A stretch of 29,687 nucleotides of DNA from Tannerella sp. (lineage in GTDB: Bacteria; Bacteroidota; Bacteroidia; Bacteroidales; Tannerellaceae), in contig JAITHS010000137.1 of the NCBI GenBank assembly GCA_031279875.1, forward strand, positions 1-29,687, read 5' to 3'. Below are positions 1 through 8,204 of the stretch, one piece after another. The notes below the pieces were generated by a model, which saw only the letters and a list, made by a program, of their open reading frames with translations, had not been told where the DNA came from and searched no databases. Numbering within the stretch: the first letter of the stretch is position 1; every line of letters begins with the position of its first letter. The translations under genes and the position numbers were made by a program.

Positions 1-60
1 CAAACTGACGAGGAACAAGACGGAAAGAAACAGCAATATAAATTCGATAGTAATATTCAT
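1..60 (-). CDS. 5' end of a membrane protein gene (partial)
   Basis: On the minus strand an ATG at 58-60 opens a frame that reads to the window edge with no stop. It encodes an N-terminus beginning MNITIEFILLF and continuing with about 20 mostly hydrophobic residues. This looks like the first membrane helix of a transporter. The wording resembles the N-terminus of bacterial K+/H+ antiporters of the NhaP2/CvrA type, but 20 residues are too few to be sure. A TAnnTTTG -7 box lies 56 nt upstream on the same strand, which supports this start. The function is a guess; the presence of a gene start is better supported. Confidence 0.45.
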   Translation of the reverse strand, partial: MNITIEFILLFLSVLFLVSL

Positions 61-80
61 GCCTTAAAATTTTCTAACAG

Positions 81-98
81 CGCAACTTTTCTGTTGCG
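81..98 (-). other. Hairpin in the leader of the leftward gene
   Basis: A perfect 6-bp inverted repeat (CGCAAC and GTTGCG, positions 81-86 and 93-98) with a 6-nt loop sits between the -7 box at 116-123 and the ATG at 60. It would lie in the 5' untranslated leader of the leftward gene. No ligand or regulator is suggested by the sequence. Confidence 0.35.
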
Positions 99-115
99 AA
101 GCGATTTTGAGACTG

Positions 116-123
116 CAAAGATA
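116..123 (-). promoter_or_regulatory. -7 promoter box for the leftward gene at 60
   Basis: Read on the minus strand this is TATCTTTG, an exact match to the Bacteroidota -7 consensus TAnnTTTG. It lies 56 nt upstream of the ATG at 60. No clear -33 TTTG is seen at the usual distance, so strength is uncertain. Confidence 0.5.
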
Positions 124-138
124 AGAAAAAAAAATAAG

Positions 139-159
139 AATGACGAATGCCCTGTACGT
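139..159. repeat. Fragment of the dispersed hairpin repeat (right flank only)
   Basis: These 21 bases match 29061-29081 at 20 of 21 positions. There the same sequence forms the outer end of the right arm of the long hairpin repeat and the bases just beyond it. Here the rest of the hairpin is missing, so this looks like a truncated copy between the two leftward genes. Confidence 0.6.
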
Positions 160-197
160 TAGAAGAGAGTGTCGCAGCAAACTAAAAAGGACTAACA

Positions 198-235
198 ACT
201 TGGGAAAAGTCTGAAAATTTTGATTTTTTCCAAGT
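198..235. terminator. Palindrome after the ATPase stop codon, terminator-like
   Basis: Positions 198-209 can pair with 224-235 in a 12-bp stem that includes two G-T pairs, with a 14-nt loop. It starts 2 nt beyond the stop codon of the leftward ATPase gene (stop at 238-240). A T run flanks it on the plus-strand side; the minus-strand side has no clean T tract. A bidirectional terminator role is plausible but not proven. The structure overlaps the left inverted repeat at 205-246. Confidence 0.4.
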
Positions 236-246
236 TTTTAGTAATT
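205..246. repeat. Left inverted repeat flanking the ATPase gene
   Basis: The 42 bases match the reverse complement of 1571-1612 at 39 positions. The repeat includes the stop codon and last two codons of the ATPase gene. The pair encloses almost the entire coding sequence. It could be the end of a mobile cassette or one of two oppositely oriented copies of a palindromic repeat. Confidence 0.75.
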
Positions 247-1542
247 ATTGAGGCAGAAAAGAGCATAAAAGGGGATGGATTTTATGTTATTTTCAAAGCC
301 AAAATGTTTTTGTGAGATACGAATTGCATAAGGCGATTTATATTTTTTGACAAACATTGCCAAACTCGTCGAACGTGTGTGTACCCCCTTTTTTACTTCC
401 ACAGGAACAACGTCTATACCAATTTGCAACACAAAATCGACTTCTGCCGTGTCTTCGCTTTTCCAATAAAAAAGTGGAATTTTTATTGCTGCAAGTTGCT
501 GTGCCACAAAATTTTCCGCCATTCCTCCCATAAAAGTATTGTCCGTTACGCTTGACGAAAGCAACATTTGCGCAGGTAAGCCGGAGTGCATAGTAAGCAT
601 ACCCGTATCGCCCATATAAAGTTTGAAATCGCTCAAATTCTGATATGCTTTTATTGGTATAAAGCCATGTTCAAGTCGCTGATTTTTAAGCGTTATACCT
701 GCCAATAACAGCCACTCAATAGCTTCGCCGAAAAGCGTTGCCGTGCCGCCTTTTTGCACAATTTTATATTGAAACTTTTTATTTTCCTTTGCTAACTGTG
801 TGGGAATAGACTTGTAGCATCCGTAAATTTTTGCCGTAGTAGCAGGTTTTGCATATTTCGACATGTCTGCAATATATTCGTTTAAAATTCTGTTTTGCAA
901 GTCTTTGATAGTCAAAAAACTTTGTTTTTGGCGGAAATCATTGATTACGGCAGGCATTCCGCCAATTATGCAATAATAATTGTATAATTCGAGTGCCTGT
1001 TTGTGCAGAATTTCGGGCATCGGCTTAAATTCTGCAAAGTGTATTTTTATTTCATCGGCCAACATTTCTCTGTCCATTGCCCAAAGAAACTCCTCAAAAT
1101 CAAGTGGAAACATATTAATCTCGTCAATTTTTCCGACAGGGAAAGAGTATTTCTCTCGATTAATCGCAACGCCCAAAAGCGAACCCGCAGCGACAACATA
1201 ATATTGCGGTGCTTGCTCGCAAAAATACTTTAATGAGGTCAAAGCTCGCTCACTCGCCTGAATTTCGTCTAAAAAAAGCAGTGTTTCGCCTTCAATGATT
1301 CTCATATTGGTAGAACTTTCAAGCAGGCGTACAATACGTGCAGGAGAAATGTCGCCTTCAAATATTTGGCGAATATCAGGGTTTGTTTCCAAATTGATAT
1401 AAACGGTATTCGCAAATTCATTTTCGCCAAACTCACTAATACTAAATGTTTTACCTATTTGGCGCGCTCCATTCACAATCAAAGGCATACGCCCCTGTTT
1501 GTTTTTCCATGCCACAAGTTGATTAAAAACTTTTCGTTTCAT
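238..1542 (-). CDS. AAA+ ATPase with DUF4143-type C-terminal domain
   Basis: This 434-residue protein is a P-loop ATPase of the common ArchATPase-like type with a DUF4143 region. Walker A is GARQIGKT at residues 25-32, and Walker B is LLFLDEIQ with D92 and E93. The C-terminus has a PD-(D/E)xK-like pattern (AEVDFVL followed by VPVEVKKG near residues 367-387), as is usual in this family. Its length is normal and it appears intact. The cellular role of the family is not established. The gene stands alone, facing away from the PUL, and has its own promoter upstream (-33 TTTG, 19-nt spacer, -7 TAATTTTG). It is bracketed by inverted repeats at 205-246 and 1571-1612, which suggests it moved as a unit. 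No role in glycan use is implied. Confidence 0.9.
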   Translation of the reverse strand: MKRKVFNQLVAWKNKQGRMPLIVNGARQIGKTFSISEFGENEFANTVYINLETNPDIRQIFEGDISPARIVRLLESSTNMRIIEGETLLFLDEIQASERALTSLKYFCEQAPQYYVVAAGSLLGVAINREKYSFPVGKIDEINMFPLDFEEFLWAMDREMLADEIKIHFAEFKPMPEILHKQALELYNYYCIIGGMPAVINDFRQKQSFLTIKDLQNRILNEYIADMSKYAKPATTAKIYGCYKSIPTQLAKENKKFQYKIVQKGGTATLFGEAIEWLLLAGITLKNQRLEHGFIPIKAYQNLSDFKLYMGDTGMLTMHSGLPAQMLLSSSVTDNTFMGGMAENFVAQQLAAIKIPLFYWKSEDTAEVDFVLQIGIDVVPVEVKKGVHTRSTSLAMFVKKYKSPYAIRISQKHFGFENNIKSIPFYALFCLNNY

Positions 1543-1567
1543 AATAGAACATATATTTAAATCGCTG

Positions 1568-1598
1568 CAAAATTACTAATATCTTGGGAAAAATCAAA
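1568..1598 (-). promoter_or_regulatory. Promoter of the AAA+ ATPase gene
   Basis: Read on the minus strand, TTTG at 1595-1598 and TAATTTTG at 1568-1575 match the Bacteroidota -33 and -7 boxes with a 19-nt spacer. The start codon lies 25 nt further downstream. Both boxes lie mostly inside the right inverted repeat, so the promoter would travel with the gene. Confidence 0.65.
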
Positions 1599-1612
1599 AT
1601 TTTCAGACTTTT
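1571..1612. repeat. Right inverted repeat flanking the ATPase gene
   Basis: This is the partner of 205-246, in reverse orientation with 39 of 42 matches. It lies directly upstream of the ATPase start and carries most of its promoter. It is also partly self-complementary, but less so than the left copy. I see no convincing target-site duplication just outside the pair. Confidence 0.75.
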
Positions 1613-1693
1613 TGTTCAAATCGGCCGTCGCTTAACAATCTTTAACTAAAAAATCATGAAACTTTTTCGTTCATTAATCCTCCTGTTAATCGT

Positions 1694-1720
1694 TTTGTTA
1701 ATCTTCTTCGCTTATCTTTG
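1694..1720 (+). promoter_or_regulatory. Likely PUL promoter upstream of susC
   Basis: TATCTTTG at 1713-1720 matches the Bacteroidota -7 consensus exactly. A TTTG at 1694-1697 could serve as the -33 box, but the 15-nt spacer is shorter than usual, as might be expected of an activator-dependent promoter. The susC ATG at 1804 would leave a leader of about 75 nt. The 261-bp gap 1543-1803 otherwise shows only AT-rich sequence and the right inverted repeat. Confidence 0.5.
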
Positions 1721-1803
1721 CGACGTTTTTCAGAAAACACGCGCCAAATATGCATTTTTTAACATAATATACATTAATAATATTCAAACAATTTTACACA
1801 ACA

Positions 1804-4800
1804 ATGAGAAGCAAATTATTGAAAATGCTGATTTCAGCAATTGCACTTTGTGCGTTGCCGTTCACGATGGCGGCCCAGGAACGGATTACTGTTTCCGGTG
1901 TCGTTACCGATGAAACAGGCGAGACGTTACCGGGGGTGCAGGTCGTTATCCAAGGCTCGACTCGCGGAGTATCGACCGACCTTGACGGTACATTTACATT
2001 AATCAACGTTAAGCAGGACGACGTCCTCGAATTTTCCTACATCGGATACACAACGTATTCGGTCAAAGTAGGTACGCAGCGACAGTTTAACGTATCATTA
2101 GTTCCAAAGCCCAACGAGCTTGACGAGGTAACGGTTGTTGCATTCGCCAAACAGAAGAAAGAGAGCGTCATAGCCGCTGTTACGACCGTCAAGCCGAGCG
2201 ATCTGAAAGTGCCGTCGAGCAACCTCACGACGGCGTTTGCAGGTCGTATTGCGGGGCTTATCTCCTACCAGCGAACAGGAGAGCCGGGTCAGGACAACGC
2301 CCAGTTCTTCATTCGCGGCGTAACAAATTTCGGTACCGGCAAGAAAGACCCGCTGATATTGATCGACGGCGTTGAGATGGGAACAGGAGATTTGTCGCGT
2401 CTTACTACCGACGACATTGCCTCGTTCTCGATCATGAAAGACGCCAATGCCACTGCGCTTTACGGTGCGAGGGGAGCTAACGGCGTAATCCTCATCAACA
2501 CCAAAGAAGGGCGCGAGGGAACGGCTAAAATACAGTTTCGCGCCGAAGGCTCATGGTCGTCGCCTACCGAAAATGTAGCAATAGCCGACCCCGTCAGTTA
2601 TATGAAATATCATAACGAAGCGGTCATAACACGCACTCCCGGACGCACTTTGCCATATTCTCAAAAGAAGATAGCATACACCGAAAGAGGCATCGACCCT
2701 GTCCGCTATCCGGCTAACGACTGGCAAGAAATGCTGTTCGACAAGCAGACTTTTAATCAGCGCTACAACCTCAGTGTAAGCGGTGGCGGCACTGTGGCGC
2801 GGTATTACGTTGCCGCTTCATACGCCATAGACCAGGGCATCATCAAAAACGATAATCGACAGAGTTTCAATACCAACATTGATATTCGCAAATATTCTTT
2901 GCGCTCAAATGTGAACGTCAATCTGACTAAAACGACCGAGCTGATAGTACGTTTAAACGGTTCGTTCGACGACTATCAAGGCCCTATAGACGGCGGTACC
3001 GACCTTTATACAAAGGCTATCAACGCCAATCCTGTTTATTTTCGACCTTATTACGAACCCGACGAAGCCAATATCTACACCAAACATATCCTTTTCGGCA
3101 ATTACAACACAGGTGCGTATCTAAACCCTTACGCCGAAATGCTGAAAGGATACAAGACAGAAGACCGGTCAAAAATGTATGCACAGTTTGAGGTGCGCCA
3201 AAACCTTGATTTCATTACAAAAGGGCTTGCGTTAAGAGGGCTGTTCAACGTTGACAGATACTCGCTGCTACCTATCCGACGACAATATTTCCCCTTTTAT
3301 TACGCTCTGGCTGAAACCGGCAACCCCAACGATTACATTCTAAGCCCGCTCAACCCCGATGCCGGAACCGATTTCCTCAACTTCATACCTTCCGACAGGC
3401 AACTCGAAAGCACACTCTATTTTGAGGGCGCTGTTACCTACAACCGCAACTTTTTAGAGAAACACGACGTATCGGGTCTGTTAGTAAGCACAGTCCGCGA
3501 ACTGCACAACGGTACGACCAACGATTATCAGTTGTCGTTACCTCGCCGCAACCTCGGCCTGTCGGGACGTTTCACTTATAGTTACGACAGCCGCTATTTT
3601 ATAGAACTCAACTTCGGGTACAACGGCTCGGAACGCTTCCACAGCAGTCAGCGATGGGGTTTCTTCCCTTCAGGAGGCTTGGGATACATCGTATCGAACG
3701 AGGAGTTTTGGGAACCGTTGAAAGAGAAAATAACCAAACTGAAACTGAAAGCCACCTACGGACTTGTAGGTAACGACCAGATAGGCAGCGACAATGACAG
3801 ATTTTTCTACATGTCGTCGGTCAACATGTTCGACGGCGGCAGAGGATATCGTGTAGGCGACGAGTTCGGTTTTTCCCGCAGCGGTATATCCATCAGCCGT
3901 TACGCCGACCCCAATATCACATGGGAAATAGCAAAAAAACAAAACTACGGCATTGAGTTAAACTTGTGGAACAGCCTCGAAATACAGATAGACCATTTCC
4001 GCGAAAAACGCACCAACATTTTGCAGGAACGTACTTCTATCCCTACTACAATGGGATTACAGGTCAATCCGCGCGCTAATATCGGCGAAGCAAGCGGCAG
4101 CGGCTGGGAAGTATCGATTGATTACAGCAAATCGTTTACTCCTGAACTCTGGACTTTGATACGCGGCAATTTCACTTATGCTTCGAGCAAATACCAAATA
4201 TTTGAAGAACCCGACTATTTTGCCGCAGGCGCTCCGTGGCGCTCACGAGTAGGCAATAAACTGTCGCAAGTTTACGGCTACGTCGCCGAGCGTCTCTTTA
4301 TCGACGATGAAGAAGTAGCAAACTCGCCTACCCAGACTTTCGGTGAATACGGCGCCGGCGACATCAAATACAAAGACATCAACGGCGACATGCGCATCGA
4401 CCAGAACGACCAGGTACCTATCGGCTTCCCTACTACGCCCGAAATTATCTACGGCTTCGGTCTTTCCGGCGGTTACAAAAATTTTGACGCCAACATCTTC
4501 TTCCAAGGCTCGGCACGCTCGTCGTTCTGGATAAATCCGGGCAGCACAGCACCTTTCGTCGGTGGAAGCGGCACAAACCGCGCCATGCTTAAAGTTTACG
4601 CCGACAGCCACTGGACTGAAGACGACCGCGATATTTACGCAGTATGGCCACGACTATCGGAAACGGCTATCTCCAACAACCAGCAAACAAGTACTTGGTT
4701 TATGCGCAACGGCTCTTTTTTGAGAGTTAAAACGGCCGAAATAGGCTATACTCTTCCGAAAAATATTGCCACAAAAGCAAAAGTCGCCAATCTGCGTTTA

Positions 4801-4926
4801 TACGCTTCGGGAAACAATTTAGGCGTCATTTCTGCGTTTAAAATGTGGGACCCCGAAATGGGCGACAATGGTCTGGCTTATCCCCTGCAAAGGGTCTTGA
4901 ATATTGGTTTAAATATTGAGTTTTAA
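1804..4926 (+). CDS. SusC-family TonB-dependent outer-membrane transporter
   Basis: This 1040-residue protein imports oligosaccharides across the outer membrane using energy from TonB. Residues 1-24 form a signal peptide ending near FTMAA. Residues 27-105 are a carboxypeptidase-D-regulatory-like domain (start ITVSGVVTDETGETLPGVQV). A TonB-box-like ELDEVTVVAF follows, then the plug with the SusC signatures LILIDGVEMG and ALYGARGANGVILI. The rest is the beta-barrel, ending in the typical terminal phenylalanine (LNIGLNIEF). There is no STN domain, so signalling through an ECF anti-sigma factor is unlikely. The length is normal. The susD partner starts 20 nt downstream, and the pair opens the PUL behind the promoter at 1694-1720. 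The substrate cannot be read from the sequence. Confidence 0.95.
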   Translation: MRSKLLKMLISAIALCALPFTMAAQERITVSGVVTDETGETLPGVQVVIQGSTRGVSTDLDGTFTLINVKQDDVLEFSYIGYTTYSVKVGTQRQFNVSLVPKPNELDEVTVVAFAKQKKESVIAAVTTVKPSDLKVPSSNLTTAFAGRIAGLISYQRTGEPGQDNAQFFIRGVTNFGTGKKDPLILIDGVEMGTGDLSRLTTDDIASFSIMKDANATALYGARGANGVILINTKEGREGTAKIQFRAEGSWSSPTENVAIADPVSYMKYHNEAVITRTPGRTLPYSQKKIAYTERGIDPVRYPANDWQEMLFDKQTFNQRYNLSVSGGGTVARYYVAASYAIDQGIIKNDNRQSFNTNIDIRKYSLRSNVNVNLTKTTELIVRLNGSFDDYQGPIDGGTDLYTKAINANPVYFRPYYEPDEANIYTKHILFGNYNTGAYLNPYAEMLKGYKTEDRSKMYAQFEVRQNLDFITKGLALRGLFNVDRYSLLPIRRQYFPFYYALAETGNPNDYILSPLNPDAGTDFLNFIPSDRQLESTLYFEGAVTYNRNFLEKHDVSGLLVSTVRELHNGTTNDYQLSLPRRNLGLSGRFTYSYDSRYFIELNFGYNGSERFHSSQRWGFFPSGGLGYIVSNEEFWEPLKEKITKLKLKATYGLVGNDQIGSDNDRFFYMSSVNMFDGGRGYRVGDEFGFSRSGISISRYADPNITWEIAKKQNYGIELNLWNSLEIQIDHFREKRTNILQERTSIPTTMGLQVNPRANIGEASGSGWEVSIDYSKSFTPELWTLIRGNFTYASSKYQIFEEPDYFAAGAPWRSRVGNKLSQVYGYVAERLFIDDEEVANSPTQTFGEYGAGDIKYKDINGDMRIDQNDQVPIGFPTTPEIIYGFGLSGGYKNFDANIFFQGSARSSFWINPGSTAPFVGGSGTNRAMLKVYADSHWTEDDRDIYAVWPRLSETAISNNQQTSTWFMRNGSFLRVKTAEIGYTLPKNIATKAKVANLRLYASGNNLGVISAFKMWDPEMGDNGLAYPLQRVLNIGLNIEF

Positions 4927-4946
4927 CCTTTTAATAATAAAAATTT

Positions 4947-6911
4947 ATGAAGAATTATTTAAAATATACTTTATTGATAATGAGCGTGATATTGTTCAGC
5001 CGCTGTGCCGACTATCTTGATGTTGTGCCGGAAGGAACGGCTACGCTCGACAACGCTTTCTCGAACCGTATGAACTCGGAACGGTTTTTCTACGGATGCT
5101 ATAACTATTTGCCTAACATGTCGTTAGCGTTTGATTATCCGGGATATATTGCCGGAGGCGACGAGATGTGGTTTGACGTCGATAACGGGATGAAAAACAA
5201 TAGCGGGTCGCGTATTGCGCAAGGGCAACAAAACGTTACCGCCCCTTACCTCAACTATTGGGACGGCGCTAACGGCGGCAAACGTATGTGGATAGGCATT
5301 CGCGACTGCAATATCTTCCTCGAAAATATCGACAAAGTTCCCGACCTGTCGAATACCGAAAGAGAGCGCTGGAAAGCCGAAGTTAAAACTCTCAAGGCTT
5401 ATTTCCACCTCTTTTTGATGCAACTTTACGGTCCTATTCCTATCGTTGACCGCAATATCGACGTAAGTGCGCCGCCCGAAGAAGTGCGCGTATATCGCGA
5501 ACCAGTTGACAGCGTGGTGAATTTCATCTGCCGTCTGACCGACGATGCGTTGCCCAATCTTCCCGTCGCCATTCAGGAGATAACGACCGAAACAGGGCGC
5601 TGCACCCAAGCCGTTGCTAAGGCTATCAAGGCAAGAGCGCTGATATGGGCTGCCAGCCCGCTTTTTAACGGCAGTTATATCTTCTACAAGGATTTCAAAG
5701 ACAAAAGAGGAGTGCAGTTGATAGCCAACAACGACGACCCGACCGTTATCAAAGCCCGCTGGGCACGTGCCGCCGACGCCGTTAAAGACGCTATCGATGC
5801 CGCACATCTCGCCGGACACAGCCTGTTTCGCTACCCCGTTGGGTACGACATTATGTCGGATACGACAGCGCTGAAATATACGCTGCGAGGATGTGTTTCG
5901 GAACGTTTTACTACAAACCGTGAAAGTATATGGCTCTGTAATTTTAATAACAATCAGTTCCAGAACTGGTGTACCCCAAAAATATACACTTCCTACGCCG
6001 GTACTGCCGAGTTGAGCGCTACTCTCAAAATGGCCGAAACTTACTACACCCGCAACGGTATTCCTATCGACGAAGACCCGTACTGGGACTATGAACATCG
6101 CTACGAAACGCGCACCAACACCGTTCCGTTGCCTAACGAAGACCCCGACGCCGAACCTACCGAAGAAGAAATTTCGTTCAATTGGCATAAATATTACATC
6201 GGCGCAGGCGAAACGACGGCTTCTCTCAACTATTTCCGCGAACCGCGCTTCTACGCCCATCTTTGCTTCGACAGAGGTATATACGAACTCCTCGCCACGC
6301 CTGATGACGGCACGCAGTTGGTCATTAAAAACCGCTCCGGTGATATTCACGGTCTCGTATTTCAGGACTGCCATCCTTCGACCGGCTATTTCCTCAAAAA
6401 ATTGGTCAGTTTCAGGATACCGATTACCACACAGGCTCCGTCGCCAAGAGATTTCGCAATGCCGATATTTCGTCTTGCCGACCTCTATTTGCTTTATGCC
6501 GAAGCGCTTAACGAAACTATGGATGCGCCTAACAACACCGTCCGCGACTATGTTGACAGCATCCGTTTTCGTGCCGGTCTCAACAGCGTAGTCAACTCGT
6601 GGCAGTTTGCCAAAGACCCGCAAAAACCTTTCGACAAAGAAGGTATGAGACAGATTATCAAACGCGAACGTCTTATCGAACTTGCTTTTGAAGGTCAACG
6701 TCCTTTCGATCTCCGCCGATGGCGTGATGCCGAAAAAGATTTGAACGACCCCGTGCGCGGTTGGGATTTTCAAGGACAAAAACTCGAAGATTATTATCTT
6801 ACCAGAGTTTATTTCAGTAACAGGAAATTTTCCTACAAAGACTACTTGTGGCCTATTCAAACTAACGCTCTGACCGTAAACAGCAATCTTGTTCAAAATC
6901 CGGGCTGGTAA
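4947..6911 (+). CDS. SusD-family surface glycan-binding lipoprotein
   Basis: This 654-residue lipoprotein forms the lid of the SusC transporter and binds glycan at the cell surface. The signal peptide ends at Cys20 (ILFSRC), followed by ADYLDVVPEG, a classic SusD opening. The C-terminal RagB/SusD region is clear: LADLYLLYAEALNE, then DYVDSIRFRAGL, then ERLIELAFEGQRPFDLRRW. The protein is at the long end for the family. It sits 20 nt after susC and 43 nt before the next lipoprotein. A long open frame on the opposite strand (5124-6896) is a codon-bias shadow. Confidence 0.95.
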   Translation: MKNYLKYTLLIMSVILFSRCADYLDVVPEGTATLDNAFSNRMNSERFFYGCYNYLPNMSLAFDYPGYIAGGDEMWFDVDNGMKNNSGSRIAQGQQNVTAPYLNYWDGANGGKRMWIGIRDCNIFLENIDKVPDLSNTERERWKAEVKTLKAYFHLFLMQLYGPIPIVDRNIDVSAPPEEVRVYREPVDSVVNFICRLTDDALPNLPVAIQEITTETGRCTQAVAKAIKARALIWAASPLFNGSYIFYKDFKDKRGVQLIANNDDPTVIKARWARAADAVKDAIDAAHLAGHSLFRYPVGYDIMSDTTALKYTLRGCVSERFTTNRESIWLCNFNNNQFQNWCTPKIYTSYAGTAELSATLKMAETYYTRNGIPIDEDPYWDYEHRYETRTNTVPLPNEDPDAEPTEEEISFNWHKYYIGAGETTASLNYFREPRFYAHLCFDRGIYELLATPDDGTQLVIKNRSGDIHGLVFQDCHPSTGYFLKKLVSFRIPITTQAPSPRDFAMPIFRLADLYLLYAEALNETMDAPNNTVRDYVDSIRFRAGLNSVVNSWQFAKDPQKPFDKEGMRQIIKRERLIELAFEGQRPFDLRRWRDAEKDLNDPVRGWDFQGQKLEDYYLTRVYFSNRKFSYKDYLWPIQTNALTVNSNLVQNPGW

Positions 6912-6954
6912 CGGCAGGCAAATTAATTATTAAAATTTTTTAAAAAGTAAAGAC

Positions 6955-8175
6955 ATGAAAATAAAATTCTTTAATTATTCTTTGGCGCTGATATTTACAA
7001 CCGTTTTCGGTTGCTCGGAACTGCCTGTCGGACAAACGCCAACCGACAGCAACGCGCCGTCGCCTCTTTTAAACGTTGTTGTTACGCCAATCAACGGGGG
7101 CGCTCATATTACTTATTCTTTGCCGAAAGACGATGAAGACATATCGTATGTCAAATGCGAGTTTACCTACAACGGCAAAATGCGCGTCGTTCGCTCTTCA
7201 ATCTACAAAAACTATCTTGATGTTGACGGCATCGGCGAACCGGAAGAAATAGAACTGCGGCTCTACGTTGTTGACCACAGCGAAAACCTCTCGCAGCCAT
7301 ACGTCAAGAAGTTTACACCTCTCGAACCGCCGATGAAGGCTATCCTTAACTCTTTCAAAATTGAACCGACTTTCGGCGGAGTAGTTATAACGTGGGACAA
7401 TCCGGCGCAGGCAATGGCGGGCATCTCAATACTCGCTTCCGACGATAACGGCGAGTTGCAACTTCAAGACATGATTTTCTCGTCGCTACCAAGCGATATG
7501 AAGCGTTTGCGCGGCTTCGACACACAAGAACGTACTTTTGCTTTGAGTATCACCGACAAATACGAAAACGAATCGGATACTTTCAAAATCAAAGTATCGC
7601 CATGGTATGAGATATTGCTCGACAAAAGCAAATTCAGCACTCCGGCGCTCATCGGCGATAATACTTCGGTTAACGACAATCGCCCTATCGAAAAGATATG
7701 GGACGGCGTTCTCGACGACCCCGACAAGTACCACGGCTGGCATACCGACGCGGCAGCAGGGTTTACTATTCCGCAGTATTTCACGATAGACCTCGGACAA
7801 TTGACGCTGTTGACACATTTTATATGGTTTGAGAGAGGTGAAATTTATCCTTTCGCACAGCATAATTTGAGATTGTTTGACGTTTATGGCACCGACGAAC
7901 TGACGCACCCGCGCGACGATGCGGCTTATTTCAACACCGACGAGTGGAAAAAAGACTGGACGCTGCTCGCCAAGTGCGAGATAGTTAAACCGTCGGGATT
8001 GCCGCCCGGAACCAACACTCCCGAAGACCTCGCCGCTCATAATGCCGGTTTCGACTTCGATTTCAAACAGGGCGTACCCAAAATGCGCTATCTGAGGTTT
8101 GAAGTCCACGACACATGGGCGCACACTCCGGCTATGCACGCCGCTGAAATTAACGTTTACGGCGATGACAGATAA
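6955..8175 (+). CDS. Surface lipoprotein, DUF4959-DUF5126-DUF5000 architecture
   Basis: This 406-residue lipoprotein is probably an accessory surface glycan-binding protein. The signal peptide ends at Cys20 (TTVFGC). Residues 35-125 fit DUF4959 (GGAHITYSLPKDDEDISYVK, VRSSIYKNYL). Residues 126-230 fit DUF5126. Residues 235-406 are a DUF5000 discoidin-like module with IEKIWDG and FTIDLGQ, ending in AEINVYGDD. DUF5000 resembles F5/8 type C carbohydrate-binding folds. It lies between susD and a second DUF5000 protein, the usual place for such lipoproteins in Bacteroidales PULs. Ligand binding is inferred from family and position. Confidence 0.88.
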   Translation: MKIKFFNYSLALIFTTVFGCSELPVGQTPTDSNAPSPLLNVVVTPINGGAHITYSLPKDDEDISYVKCEFTYNGKMRVVRSSIYKNYLDVDGIGEPEEIELRLYVVDHSENLSQPYVKKFTPLEPPMKAILNSFKIEPTFGGVVITWDNPAQAMAGISILASDDNGELQLQDMIFSSLPSDMKRLRGFDTQERTFALSITDKYENESDTFKIKVSPWYEILLDKSKFSTPALIGDNTSVNDNRPIEKIWDGVLDDPDKYHGWHTDAAAGFTIPQYFTIDLGQLTLLTHFIWFERGEIYPFAQHNLRLFDVYGTDELTHPRDDAAYFNTDEWKKDWTLLAKCEIVKPSGLPPGTNTPEDLAAHNAGFDFDFKQGVPKMRYLRFEVHDTWAHTPAMHAAEINVYGDDR

Positions 8176-8204
8176 TCAATTACCAACTTTAAACTGTTTA
8201 TAAA

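Noticed and set aside
205..1612. Complete insertion sequence
   Set aside because: Inverted repeats are present, but the enclosed gene is an ATPase and not a transposase, and no clear target-site duplication is seen.
1656..1913. Small hydrophobic frame (85 codons) overlapping the start of susC
   Set aside because: It starts with a signal-like stretch, but the likely susC -7 box lies inside it and its last third reads susC in another frame. A leader peptide cannot be excluded but is not supported.
5124..6896. Long 590-codon open frame antisense to susD
   Set aside because: SusD is unmistakable on the other strand. The antisense translation has no known domain and follows from codon bias.
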